Under the pieces are notes generated by a model. The model was not told the DNA's origin. It did no database searches and was given only the letters and a program-made list of their open reading frames with translations. Of a stretch of 64,000 bases of DNA, positions 17,113 to 26,212 are shown piece by piece. Positions within the stretch are counted from its first letter, which is position 1; each line of letters opens with the position of its first letter. The stretch is from Pseudomonadota bacterium (GTDB lineage Bacteria; Bdellovibrionota; UBA1018; CAIMNF01). The stretch is taken from the NCBI GenBank assembly GCA_027486675.1, contig JAIXOQ010000008.1:62001-126000 (forward strand), read 5' to 3'. The position numbers and the translations under genes were made by a program.

Positions 17113-18453
17113 ATGCGCTGTCTCATTGTCGCAACCAACTCGCAATTGACTTCAGCACTAAGATTCTCTGTGTCGAGCGCGCTCAATTGTGAATTCACAG
17201 AAGCATTGACCTCTGAACGGACCATTTCTGTTCTGCTTTCGGATCAAACCCCTGATTTGCTGATTCTAGAGGATGCACCCGCTCTTAAACTTGTTGTTCA
17301 GTATCTTCAGTCAGTCAGCTCGCCTGTAGCTCTTGTGATTTTGCAATCAGCTCCAGGCCCGCTTCTGCCGCCGCCTACGGGGCTCAGGGTCTTAGGTGTA
17401 ACTCGTCTTGAGCAAGGACTCACCGAGCTTGCGCGAATTTTAGATGATGCGGGTCTCAAAGGCAGCCGCTCGACGATTGAAGCAGGGGATGCGGACGTAT
17501 TTGTAGGCATTCCGACAGCACTCTTGATTCGTATGGGTCCGCTCGCTGCGGATATTTATATCGCGCTCACCTCACGCCGTTATCTTAAAATATTTCAGGT
17601 AGGCGATCTCATCGACGAACAGGATGTGCGTCACTACTACTTTAAGAAGGGTCTTGCGTACCTTTATTGCCGCGCTCAGGACTCGACGGCTCTTTTGTCC
17701 TCGCTCCAAGAGAGTCTCCACAGCCAAATGAAGCAGGCAGGTGGAAGTTTGGAAGATGGCACGGCGATTGTGTCTGAAGTTGCGGATCTCATTTATAGCT
17801 TTTTAGAGCAAGGGCCCATGACAGAAGAGCTCGGTAGGATGGCGACACAGGCTGTCGATTTCGCGGTCAAGACCGTGAAGAGTCATCCCGGGTTCAAGGA
17901 CTTATTTGCACAGCTTCAAACGGAGGAGGGTCGGTACCGGGCCAATCATGCGGCCATGCTTGCGCATGTTTCTTCCTGCATTGCGATTCAAATGAAGTGG
18001 GTGAGTGATGAAACCCTTGAGCGTCTTTGTCTCGCTGCATTGTTTCATGACATCGCGCTCCCATCTGATGCTCTGGCTCGTGTGGATGATTTGAATAGCC
18101 AAAAATTTCCTGGCTATGACCCTGCCGACCCAGAGAAGCGGTTGCTTGTCGAGCTGCATTCGATTGAAGGCGCCATGCAGCTCCGTAAGGCAGGACCTAT
18201 GCCGCGTGAGGTAGATACACTGATCATTCAGCATCACGAAAAACCGGATGGAACTGGATTTCCTGGAAAGCTTACGCATTCGCAGATATCGCCGCTTTCA
18301 GCGCTTTTTATCGTTGCACACGAAGTTGCGCAACTTCTGTTAGATGAAAAACTGACTTTAAAAGCAGTCCCTGAGCGTTTGGAAGCAAAGTATAGTCAAG
18401 GCAACTTCAAGCCTGTTTTGCGCGCCTTCGCAGAGCTTTGTCTCGAAGAGTAA
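17113..18453 (+). CDS. HD-GYP domain protein with degenerate N-terminal receiver-like region
   Basis: The 446-residue protein ends in an HD-GYP domain: the metal-binding HD pair is in ALFHDIALPSDAL and the GYP-type loop reads HHEKPDGTGFPG (Phe for Tyr). HD-GYP enzymes hydrolyse cyclic di-GMP or related cyclic dinucleotides. The first 110 residues show alternating hydrophobic strands (RCLIVATNSQ, PDLLILED, PVALVILQ) reminiscent of a receiver fold without a clear phospho-acceptor. The middle is all-helical and of unknown type. No signal peptide, so it is cytoplasmic. Residues needed for metal binding appear present; activity is likely but unproven. Confidence 0.8.
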   Translation: MRCLIVATNSQLTSALRFSVSSALNCEFTEALTSERTISVLLSDQTPDLLILEDAPALKLVVQYLQSVSSPVALVILQSAPGPLLPPPTGLRVLGVTRLEQGLTELARILDDAGLKGSRSTIEAGDADVFVGIPTALLIRMGPLAADIYIALTSRRYLKIFQVGDLIDEQDVRHYYFKKGLAYLYCRAQDSTALLSSLQESLHSQMKQAGGSLEDGTAIVSEVADLIYSFLEQGPMTEELGRMATQAVDFAVKTVKSHPGFKDLFAQLQTEEGRYRANHAAMLAHVSSCIAIQMKWVSDETLERLCLAALFHDIALPSDALARVDDLNSQKFPGYDPADPEKRLLVELHSIEGAMQLRKAGPMPREVDTLIIQHHEKPDGTGFPGKLTHSQISPLSALFIVAHEVAQLLLDEKLTLKAVPERLEAKYSQGNFKPVLRAFAELCLEE

Positions 18454-18491
18454 CTTGCTCGCGATGATTCAATCTGGCAGATTGAAAGATC

Positions 18492-19643
18492 ATGGCCTAC
18501 GACATTCGCACGATCAACACAGTACGCGACCGTTATCCTGAAGGCGGACGGCCTGAGGTCTGGAAAGACACCTCTCAAAAAGATTGGGATAGCTGGATTT
18601 GGCAGCAACAAAAACGCATTAAGAACATGGAGCAACTTGAGAAAGTGATCCATGTGACCGACGACGAGCGCTCGGCGTTTCAGAATTCCCATGAAATGTT
18701 CAATATGGGAATTACGCCTTATTATGCAGCCCTCATGGACAAGGACGATCCGAATTGCCCGATTCGGTTGCAATCCGTGCCTAAAGGCGGCGAACTTGTA
18801 ATCGCCCCCGAGGATATGGAAGACCCACTCGCAGAAGAGCGCGACATGCCAGTTCCTGGGATCACACACCGATATCCCGATCGTGTTTTGTTTTACACGA
18901 CACACAACTGCGCAATGTATTGCCGCCATTGCACCAGAAAGCGCAAAGTCGCCGACCCAGATTCAGCAGCATCCACCAATCAGCTCGAAGAGAGTCTTGC
19001 TTATATCGAAAGAACAAAGTCGATCCGTGACGTCATTATTTCCGGTGGTGATCCGCTTTCAAACTCCGACGATCGTTTGGAATATATTTTGTCTCGCCTT
19101 CGCGCGATGAATCACATCGAGGTGTTTCGCCTCGGGAGTCGCAACCTAGTCACCCTGCCTCAGCGCATCACAGATGATTTCGTCAAGATGGTGAAGAAGT
19201 ATCAGCCCGTCTATATCCACACTCACTTCAATCACCCCAAAGAGTGCACGAGGGAAGCCTTTGATGCCTGTGCTCGCCTTGCGGATGTCGGGTGTCCGAT
19301 CAACAATCAGATGGTTCTTTTAAAGGGCGTGAACGACGACGCGAAAATCGTGAAGGAGCTGAACCACAAATTGCTCATGATGCGTGTTCGCCCTTACTAC
19401 ATCTTCCAATGCGACATGTCTCAAGGCATTAGTCACTTTAGAACTCCCGTTGAAAAGGGAATTGAGATCATAGAAAAGCTGCGTGGATGGACAAGCGGGA
19501 TGGCCGTTCCACACTTTGTGATCGATGCTCCAGGCGGCGGCGGGAAAATTCCGCTGATTCCAAATTATGTGATCCGTCGTGACGGAAAGAAATGGCTGCT
19601 CCGGAACTATAAGGGCGGACAGTACGTCTACAACGAGCCGTGA
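18492..19643 (+). CDS. kamA: KamA-family radical SAM lysine 2,3-aminomutase
   Basis: The 383-residue protein carries the radical SAM cluster motif CAMYCRHCTRKR, the SAM-binding ISGGDPL and the PLP-lysine block DAPGGGGKIPLIPNYV near the C-terminus. KamA enzymes convert L-alpha-lysine to L-beta-lysine. The C-terminal PLP block makes it the full-length KamA type rather than the shorter EpmB. The window also encodes EpmA (57041-58024), which attaches beta-lysine to EF-P, so a role supplying R-beta-lysine for EF-P modification is plausible. A following lipoprotein gene overlaps its stop by 1 bp. Confidence 0.93.
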   Translation: MAYDIRTINTVRDRYPEGGRPEVWKDTSQKDWDSWIWQQQKRIKNMEQLEKVIHVTDDERSAFQNSHEMFNMGITPYYAALMDKDDPNCPIRLQSVPKGGELVIAPEDMEDPLAEERDMPVPGITHRYPDRVLFYTTHNCAMYCRHCTRKRKVADPDSAASTNQLEESLAYIERTKSIRDVIISGGDPLSNSDDRLEYILSRLRAMNHIEVFRLGSRNLVTLPQRITDDFVKMVKKYQPVYIHTHFNHPKECTREAFDACARLADVGCPINNQMVLLKGVNDDAKIVKELNHKLLMMRVRPYYIFQCDMSQGISHFRTPVEKGIEIIEKLRGWTSGMAVPHFVIDAPGGGGKIPLIPNYVIRRDGKKWLLRNYKGGQYVYNEP

Positions 19644-20101
19644 TGAAAACACGTAGGTTCGCTCTGCTTTTTGTGGCTCTCGTATGTGGTTGCTCGTCGC
19701 TCCCAAAAGTAGAGCATAAGGTCTATAAATTTCCGCCCGCGAATGCCTTTGTCGATAGCCCTCCTGCGGGCAAACAGTACACGGTGCTGGGATGGGTGCG
19801 TGCGAAAACTCCGTTTGTGACGATGGATCCAGACAGCAACCTTAAGGCCCTATGCGCGAATTATTACAATAAAGCCGTGGCGTCTTTGTTGATGGAGGCA
19901 AAGAAAGCCGGCGGTGATGCAGTGGCCGAGATCCGTTCGGTTACGTTTCTATTGAATGGAAAAATCGAAGAGCACGTGACTCCCGAATGTTCCGATGACG
20001 GGGGCGAGGGAGAGATTCTGGTGCGGGGGGTTGCTGTCCGTTACAAAGTGGCCCCTTTGCCTGCGCCTCGCGGCACCAAAGCAGCCCAGTTACCCAAGTA
20101 G
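19643..20101 (+). CDS. Small putative lipoprotein, unknown
   Basis: From the ATG at 19643 (TGATG overlap with kamA; the track GTG at 19640 is one codon upstream) the protein has 152 residues. The N-terminus MKTRRFALLFVALVCGC ends in a lipobox-like LVCGC, so the Cys at about residue 17 is probably lipidated. The mature part has a conserved-looking AKKAGGDAVAEIRSV stretch and ends in a Pro/Ala-rich tail. I do not recognise the family. It is probably co-transcribed with kamA, but this need not imply a shared function. Confidence 0.65.
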   Translation: MKTRRFALLFVALVCGCSSLPKVEHKVYKFPPANAFVDSPPAGKQYTVLGWVRAKTPFVTMDPDSNLKALCANYYNKAVASLLMEAKKAGGDAVAEIRSVTFLLNGKIEEHVTPECSDDGGEGEILVRGVAVRYKVAPLPAPRGTKAAQLPK

Positions 20102-20259
20102 AGATAGGGACATCCTGTTGCCAAGCTCGGGCAGCGCCGCGCAGACGCCAGTAACTATCTGAATTCAAAAGGAAAAAGGCAGCAGCAGGCGCAGTCAAAT
20201 GGGCCAGTTTGCAAGAGATGGACTATTTGGGTCTGCCTTGGCAGAATCTGGAGCTCCTC

Positions 20260-21564
20260 ATGGCTTTCTTGCGGCTCCCTCTGCTCATCTTCCTTTTCTT
20301 GGTCTCTCAGTCTGGCCACTCTGCCACTTTGCCGAACACCTACTTGAAATTCTTTTGCAAAATCGCGGTTTCAGATTTTTATTGGGCGCGTCTGTTCGAT
20401 GTGCGTCATCTGGACTCAGCGCTCATCAGTATTGATGAACTGTTCTATAAAGCCCAGACAGGTGGGCGTGCTGCGACCCCAATGTTAGATCAGTACTATC
20501 CGGCTGGCTTAAGACAGCAGCTCGAGCAGCATGTCTCCGATATTTCAAACACCCTGAAAGAGGAAGATTATTTCTATGTAGATACTCGAGACTACTTACG
20601 TTTCATTCGGAAGTTTGAATCGGATCAGCTCGATGATTTGATCCTTTTGCATCCCGAAATTCTGGAGCAGGCGTTAAGTATCTCACGTAGATCCCTGTTA
20701 CTCGGATACCAGGAATACGCTGACCAGGTAAAAAGAGGACAGCTTGTTACCAACAAGGACGTCTTAAAGAACCTCCTCGCCTCAGCTTTCTTTCATGATC
20801 CCGCAGCAGTTATTGGCACTATCAAGAAATCCTATGCAAACACCTATCTCCCAAAAAAAGAAGCAGCCGGGATCGGGTATCGTCATACGAAAGAGGAAGT
20901 CGCGCAATTTCTGACCTCCGCCTTCGACACGTACCTTTTATCCGTAGAAGAGCGTTTATCGCATGTGCAAGTTGGAGTTTTCTTGCCAACGGATCAGGCC
21001 CTATCGGTGGATGCTCATGCTCTAACGTTTGGGCTTCCCATCCAGTGGTTACCCATATTCAATACGGAGAAGGACCTACATGGCTCTACCGCAAGTTCAG
21101 GTGTAGCGACACTTGTTTACGTGGAGCAATCCATCGAAGCGATGCAACGCATGGCGTACACCATAGAGAAGACAAAAAAGAACAATGCAACGTGGGTCTT
21201 TAATAATTACTTAGCGGTGCAGGGTATCCTATCAACAGCTCAGCAGAATGTACGCACATACAGAAAGAGGCGCCTCGCTTTAGGGGTTTTTTTGCTGAGT
21301 CACGAACAATGGATGTGGCTCGGCGGCGATGTCGATCCCGTACTGACTGTGGCTGGTTTAAAAAAAATGTGGCAAGAAATCTCTAAAAGAAGGTATAGCG
21401 AAAGTGGCGCTATTGATCCGCTGAGTAGTTTTGCTCGCATGCTTGGGTTACTGAATGCGGATTCACGAGAATGGGGTCGAGGGAAGGATACAAAGCCCTA
21501 CACAGAGGCTGAATTGGGAAGGATGCTCGGAGTACTCATCGCATCCTCTCAAGGGACTGAGTAA
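20260..21564 (+). CDS. Exported protein of unknown function (first of a pair)
   Basis: I use the ATG at 20260 (434 residues), because it directly opens a signal peptide, MAFLRLPLLIFLFLVSQSGHSA, and has a gag purine stretch upstream; the track start at 20209 adds an untypical leader. The mature protein is mixed helical with no cysteine pattern, no recognisable catalytic motif and no membrane segment. A second secreted unknown follows after 22 bp, so the two probably form a transcription unit. No domain recognised. Confidence 0.6.
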   Translation: MAFLRLPLLIFLFLVSQSGHSATLPNTYLKFFCKIAVSDFYWARLFDVRHLDSALISIDELFYKAQTGGRAATPMLDQYYPAGLRQQLEQHVSDISNTLKEEDYFYVDTRDYLRFIRKFESDQLDDLILLHPEILEQALSISRRSLLLGYQEYADQVKRGQLVTNKDVLKNLLASAFFHDPAAVIGTIKKSYANTYLPKKEAAGIGYRHTKEEVAQFLTSAFDTYLLSVEERLSHVQVGVFLPTDQALSVDAHALTFGLPIQWLPIFNTEKDLHGSTASSGVATLVYVEQSIEAMQRMAYTIEKTKKNNATWVFNNYLAVQGILSTAQQNVRTYRKRRLALGVFLLSHEQWMWLGGDVDPVLTVAGLKKMWQEISKRRYSESGAIDPLSSFARMLGLLNADSREWGRGKDTKPYTEAELGRMLGVLIASSQGTE

Positions 21565-21586
21565 CTAAGTAGGGGGGGGTGCTGTT

Positions 21587-22324
21587 GTGAGTCTGAGAAT
21601 AGTTTTTCTGCTGCTCCTCCTCTTTATTCAGTCTTCCCTGCCTGAGTACACTGCTCAAGCCGCGCCATTACCGAAGCTTGAAGACCTGGTGATCACTCGG
21701 CTCAGTGAGGAGTTCGAACTCAATTTATTCTACCTGCTCGGCGAGGGTGAGTTTTGCATGAGTGCAGCTGAAGGCGCACCTCCTTACCTGAAGCCAGGTC
21801 GGAAGCTACTTGCGCGCATCCACCTGGAAGTGCAGAGCGCCCGCGAAGCCATGGCCGTGAAAGAAAACCCAAGTCTGATCGAGGTTCAGCGTCAGTATTA
21901 TTTCTTTAAGCGACATTGGGATCCTTCAGCAATGATGGAGCTCAGAAAATTCATGTTGCCCCACGAGTTTCTCAACCTCCCACCACCCGCTCCCGAGGTC
22001 TATAGAGAAACACAGAGGAAGCGTGTCGACCGAGCGAGGCCGGTCCTAGAGACAGCTCTCCTCATTCAAGATGGGAGCTACGTTCTTGGGAGCAGGCTCG
22101 CGCAGCAAACGGGGTCCATCAGCCTTTTGGATGCCTTTGAGCTGTTTGTGACACGGATGCGTGAGGGGAGTGCGCTCGCATCCCGAGAGAACTTTAAAGA
22201 AAAGAGTATTGCGGACGCCTACCGACTGGCAGAGGGCCACAAAGAAGAAGAGAGCGTTAATTTTTCGACGCTCGTTGGCTTTATCGACGGCTATTTTCAG
22301 TCCCTCATGAAGCGCGGCCTCTAA
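21587..22324 (+). CDS. Exported protein of unknown function (second of a pair)
   Basis: The 245-residue protein starts at a GTG at 21587 with a very strong G-rich ribosome site (taggggggggtg) 8 bp upstream. A signal peptide (LRIVFLLLLLFIQSSLPEYTAQA) precedes a helical, charged mature region with many Arg and Glu residues. Domain not recognised. Its close spacing to the upstream exported protein suggests a shared job in the envelope or outside the cell. Confidence 0.6.
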   Translation: MSLRIVFLLLLLFIQSSLPEYTAQAAPLPKLEDLVITRLSEEFELNLFYLLGEGEFCMSAAEGAPPYLKPGRKLLARIHLEVQSAREAMAVKENPSLIEVQRQYYFFKRHWDPSAMMELRKFMLPHEFLNLPPPAPEVYRETQRKRVDRARPVLETALLIQDGSYVLGSRLAQQTGSISLLDAFELFVTRMREGSALASRENFKEKSIADAYRLAEGHKEEESVNFSTLVGFIDGYFQSLMKRGL

Positions 22325-22373
22325 CGCGCTGCGCAAACGCGTAATCGGATCACCTCCCTTTAGTTCAGTCAAA

Positions 22374-22408
22374 CTCCCACCGATAAGATCGAAGTAGACC
22401 CGTGGGAG
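22374..22408 (+). promoter_or_regulatory. Hairpin in the leader of the Ser/Thr kinase gene
   Basis: CTCCCAC (22374-22380) pairs with GTGGGAG (22402-22408), a 7-bp perfect stem whose right arm sits about 12 bp upstream of the kinase ATG and beside its aaaaaggg ribosome site. It might modulate translation or end the upstream transcript; no T-run follows. Confidence 0.3.
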
Positions 22409-22420
22409 AAAAAGGGCAGC

Positions 22421-24349
22421 ATGAGCGATCCTGTACTCAAGAAATTCGGGAAGTACTTCCTCCTCGATAGGATCGGGGAAGGGGGTATGGCAGAGATCTT
22501 TCGCGCGCGGCTTGCTGCGGGCGATACCTCTCACCGTCTCCTAGTCATCAAAAGGATTCATGCAAGCGCTTCGCAGAATGCCGACTTTGCTGGAATGTTT
22601 CGAAGCGAAATCCAAGTCACTATGCGTTTCACGCATCCTAATATCGTTCAGCTCTATGATTCGGGTGAGGAAAATGGCCAGGCTTTCATCGCGATGGAGT
22701 GGGTCGATGGACGTAACCTAAGACAAATCCACACGAAACTCGCCGCCATTCGAGAAAAAACTCCTATTGAAGTCTCTTGCTACATCGCTGAACAAGCGGC
22801 ATCAGGGCTTCACTACGCACATACATTTCGCGATCGAATCACAGGACAGCCGTTAAAGGTAGTACATCGCGACGTATCGCCTCAAAATATCATCGTATCT
22901 TTTGATGGAAATGTAAAAGTGATCGACTTCGGTGTTGCTAAAGCAACTACAAATGCGGACGCGACCCGTGCAGGCGTAATCAAGGGGAAACTCAGTTATC
23001 TATCTCCGGAGCAAGTCACTGGGGATGAAGTAGATCCGCAGACCGATGTATTCGCACTTGGCATAGTTTTGTGGGAATCCCTGACCGGAAAAAGACTTTT
23101 TTTAGCAGAGGGTGAAAACGATTTTAAGGTTCTTAAAATGATTGAGGCCTGCAACAGCGTAGTGAGACCGCCTTCAGAGTTTAATAGTTCTATTCCTCGT
23201 GAGTTAGATCTGATTGTTCTTCAGGCTCTTGCGCGGGAAAAGAGCAGAAGGTTCCGGACTGCCGAAGAGTTCAGTAAAGCATTACGACGATTTGTTGCGA
23301 CCAACTATCCTGAAGTTGCGGCAACGGAGATTGCACATTACATCAAGAGGGTTTTTGCCGATAGTATTGTGGAAGATCGACGACTTCTTCAGGAACTGAA
23401 TGCAGAAGCTACCCAGTTGATCCGTCTCGTAGAGGGTCCAAAAGCCACAGTCACTCATTCTGTCACTACGACCCCGCAAGGTCAGGCAGGCACCACCATG
23501 GCGAATCTTGGTGTGCGCTTTCAAAAGGACGAGATTAAAGTCGCCGATCGTATTGAAGTTGCAGGGCGCATCGCGCCTACATTTAAGCAGGTCACCGCTC
23601 GCCCAAGCGCTACTCAGACTCAAAGCCAATCTCTCGACACGCGTCCGTCTCGGTCCGTGCGGCGCCAGACATTGAGCTTCGATCGGGGTGAGCGTGATTC
23701 GAGTGGTTTAGCAAAATTCGCCTCGTTTTTCTTTGTAGTGGGTGGGGTTGCAGCGGGCGTGTGGTACCTCAATCATGCCGGATATGTTCAATTTCCAGGG
23801 GTCAAAGCGGTCGATCCGACTTCCGTAGGTGAAGAAGTAAAGACCGCGGAACCAGTGGGCAAGCAAGCGTCTCTGATCATTCGGCCGATTCCAGATTTAG
23901 ATTCACTCAGGACAAATATTTATGTGAATCGTGAGTTATTGCCTCCCGGGGATCGTAAGGCGCTCATCAAACTCGGTGAACCCATTGTAATAGTTGTTGA
24001 ACGCCCTGGATTTGTAACCTTTCGCAAAGAATTCATGCTGAGCGAGTCCGAAGTACTCAATGGTGTATGGGAAGAACAGGTACGCCTTGAGCCTATGACT
24101 TACGGCCGCTTATCAGTCTCAACAGATCCCCCTCTTGCGGACGTGACGATTCGATCGGTGGATCGTACGCCTGCTGCTGGTAGTAAGCCTTGGATTATGC
24201 GAGCCCCCTTTGAAGGGCAGAAGGTTCCGGCTGGGCGTTACGAGTTGATCTTTCAGAACCAAGTTCTTGGAATGAGTGCAAATAGACATATCGTGATCCG
24301 TGAAGGTTCAGACCAAAAACTCAATGTGCAGTTGAAACTAGATCGTTAG
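22421..24349 (+). CDS. Transmembrane Ser/Thr protein kinase with PEGA-like C-terminal region
   Basis: The Hanks-type kinase domain spans about residues 8-295: glycine loop DRIGEGGMAEIFRA, catalytic Lys in LLVIKRIH, catalytic loop HRDVSPQNIIVS, DFGVAKA and LSYLSPEQV. The HRDVSPQN form is common in myxobacterial and related kinases. A linker rich in Thr/Gln/Arg leads to one membrane helix (FASFFFVVGGVAAGVWYL, about 437-455). The extracytoplasmic part holds two PEGA-like segments (TNIYVNRELLPPGDRK and YGRLSVSTDPPLADVTIRS). All catalytic residues seem intact. It ends 4 bp into the convergent response regulator gene. Substrates unknown. Confidence 0.9.
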   Translation: MSDPVLKKFGKYFLLDRIGEGGMAEIFRARLAAGDTSHRLLVIKRIHASASQNADFAGMFRSEIQVTMRFTHPNIVQLYDSGEENGQAFIAMEWVDGRNLRQIHTKLAAIREKTPIEVSCYIAEQAASGLHYAHTFRDRITGQPLKVVHRDVSPQNIIVSFDGNVKVIDFGVAKATTNADATRAGVIKGKLSYLSPEQVTGDEVDPQTDVFALGIVLWESLTGKRLFLAEGENDFKVLKMIEACNSVVRPPSEFNSSIPRELDLIVLQALAREKSRRFRTAEEFSKALRRFVATNYPEVAATEIAHYIKRVFADSIVEDRRLLQELNAEATQLIRLVEGPKATVTHSVTTTPQGQAGTTMANLGVRFQKDEIKVADRIEVAGRIAPTFKQVTARPSATQTQSQSLDTRPSRSVRRQTLSFDRGERDSSGLAKFASFFFVVGGVAAGVWYLNHAGYVQFPGVKAVDPTSVGEEVKTAEPVGKQASLIIRPIPDLDSLRTNIYVNRELLPPGDRKALIKLGEPIVIVVERPGFVTFRKEFMLSESEVLNGVWEEQVRLEPMTYGRLSVSTDPPLADVTIRSVDRTPAAGSKPWIMRAPFEGQKVPAGRYELIFQNQVLGMSANRHIVIREGSDQKLNVQLKLDR

Positions 24350-25017
24350 GATTCAAAGCGATAACCCACACCATAAATACTATGAATATGTTTGGTGAGG
24401 CTCGGTAGTTTCTTGCGAAGCGATCGAATATGCACATCAATAGTGCGATCTGAGGTTTGACTTGCATCGTCTTTCCAGAGTTCCTTCATGATTTCAGCCC
24501 TGGATACGACTACGCCTTTTTTCAGAGCTAAGTACCGTAGAATGTCGTATTCGGTCAGGGTGAGACTAATCCTCTTTCCTTCAAAGAGGACTTCTCTGGT
24601 GCTGGTATCTAAGACAAAGGGCCCGGCTTGTATCATCGTACGATTCGTTGTTTTTCTGCGTTCGATACAAGACTTCAGTCGGGATAGGACTTCCTTATAA
24701 TCAAAAGGTTTAGGGATGTAATCGTCAGCACCAACAGAAAGTCCATAGGTGATGTCGGTTGTTGTGTTTCTGGAAGACAGAAAAATGACGGGTATGAGGC
24801 GTGTTCTTTCGTCCTCTTTGAGAAGTTTGCACGTGTCGTAGCCATTGAGTACCGGCATCACGACATCCATAAGAATGAGGCTAGGAGTTTCGGCGCGTGC
24901 AATCTCTAACCCTTTGATCCCATTCTCTGCGACAAGCACCTTAAATTCTCGTGCAAGCATTACTTCCATAAAACGACGCGTGTCGAGGTTGTCCTCGATG
25001 AGGAGAATGCTTTCCAT
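24346..25017 (-). CDS. OmpR/PhoB-type response regulator
   Basis: The 223-residue protein has an N-terminal receiver (acidic ED at residues 7-8, phospho-acceptor Asp in LILMDVVMPVLNGYD, Lys in YIPKPF) and a C-terminal winged helix (VLFEGKRISLTLTEYDILRYL, DRTIDVHIRSLRKKL, IYGVGYRF). It binds DNA when phosphorylated. No histidine kinase is adjacent: the neighbour is a Ser/Thr kinase on the other strand, so it is an orphan regulator. Its start faces the outer-membrane protein gene at 25121 across a 103-bp gap that may hold both promoters. Confidence 0.93.
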   Translation of the reverse strand: MESILLIEDNLDTRRFMEVMLAREFKVLVAENGIKGLEIARAETPSLILMDVVMPVLNGYDTCKLLKEDERTRLIPVIFLSSRNTTTDITYGLSVGADDYIPKPFDYKEVLSRLKSCIERRKTTNRTMIQAGPFVLDTSTREVLFEGKRISLTLTEYDILRYLALKKGVVVSRAEIMKELWKDDASQTSDRTIDVHIRSLRKKLPSLTKHIHSIYGVGYRFES

Positions 25018-25120
25018 GTCTTAACAATTAGCTTCGCACAGTTTTTATAATAATATGACGTGTCAAAACTCTGGTGCACAGGATGACTCTTAATCAGCAC
25101 TTTTCGACCGATAAGAAAGG

Positions 25121-26212
25121 GTGAAGGCGTCCCTAACTCTCATTCTGATAGGAACTCTGTGCGGCGCAGACAATGCGAGCGCACGGCTTACGGATAATCC
25201 TCAGTCGCGCTACCTCAATGCACGTGCCGCTGCGATGGGTGATGCGTCCCTTCCGCTGGTCGAAGATCTTGGCCTTGCCTTAATGCAAAACCCCGCAGGT
25301 CTGGCTACGCGTCACGGGCTCAGTGGACAGACCGACATCATCACAGAATTTACGCCTGGTGCAGCAAGTGCAGTGGGTAGTGGTGTTGGGAGCGGTTTCT
25401 CATTGAGTAATCTTTCCAAGGCAAGTTTAGATAATTTCTCAGCCTTGGTGGGCATGGGACTTCAGGTTTTTCCTGCCATCGCTTGGAGTGGTTTGACTGC
25501 AGGTGTTTTATTTCAAGAACGCATCCGCGTGACCAATGACGGGACAAAACAGCAGAGCCAGTTTGTGAATCAGTTCATTCCAACTCTGGGTTACGGGATA
25601 CCCCTAGCTCGTGGCTTATTACGTGTGGGATATGCCCTTCAATTTGTGAATACCTCTATCGCAAACAATGATGCGGACGTCGCAACTGCACCAACGGCGT
25701 TCTCAGAAAATTCAAAAGTAGGTCAGGGGGTCTCACATAACGCCTCCTTTAATCTCATTGTTCCAGTGCGATATCGGCCAACATTGAGCTTAGCTGCTCG
25801 AAACATTTTCGGCCTTCGATACAATAGCGGTACATTGCTCAAACGTGCGAGTAGCACCTCGGGGACCCCAGAAAATGAATCCATGACGGTGGATGCTGCA
25901 TTTTCAATTGAGCCCAGAATTTATGGAGACGTTACTTCGATCTGGAGCATTCAAGTGAGAGATCTTTGGGATGCACAAGGGCTGAACTTGATGAGCAAGA
26001 TCGGCATTGGGACCGAGATCAATTTTTTTAGATCGCTTGGCCTGAGAGCGGGCTACACGGCCAATGAGTTCTCCTTTGGATTTGGATTTCGATTCACCGA
26101 TAGCAAGCTTGATTTTGCTATGTATAAGGATCGAGACCTCGCAGGTATAGGGCCAGAATTTAATACTCGTTACATGATTCAATACAGCTTTAGTTTTGGG
26201 GGGCACCGATAG
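25121..26212 (+). CDS. PorV/UPF0164-like outer-membrane beta-barrel protein
   Basis: The 363-residue protein starts at a GTG with aagaaagg just upstream. The signal peptide is MKASLTLILIGTLCGADNASA. The mature N-terminus, SRYLNARAAAMGDASLPLV, resembles the ‘aRa.gMGgA’ start of PorV, OmpP1/FadL-like and UPF0164 barrels, followed by ALMQNPAGL. The rest is strand-rich and ends in YMIQYSFSFGGHR. It probably sits in the outer membrane; cargo or partner unknown. The SpoIIE-type phosphatase gene follows with no gap. Confidence 0.7.
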   Translation: MKASLTLILIGTLCGADNASARLTDNPQSRYLNARAAAMGDASLPLVEDLGLALMQNPAGLATRHGLSGQTDIITEFTPGAASAVGSGVGSGFSLSNLSKASLDNFSALVGMGLQVFPAIAWSGLTAGVLFQERIRVTNDGTKQQSQFVNQFIPTLGYGIPLARGLLRVGYALQFVNTSIANNDADVATAPTAFSENSKVGQGVSHNASFNLIVPVRYRPTLSLAARNIFGLRYNSGTLLKRASSTSGTPENESMTVDAAFSIEPRIYGDVTSIWSIQVRDLWDAQGLNLMSKIGIGTEINFFRSLGLRAGYTANEFSFGFGFRFTDSKLDFAMYKDRDLAGIGPEFNTRYMIQYSFSFGGHR

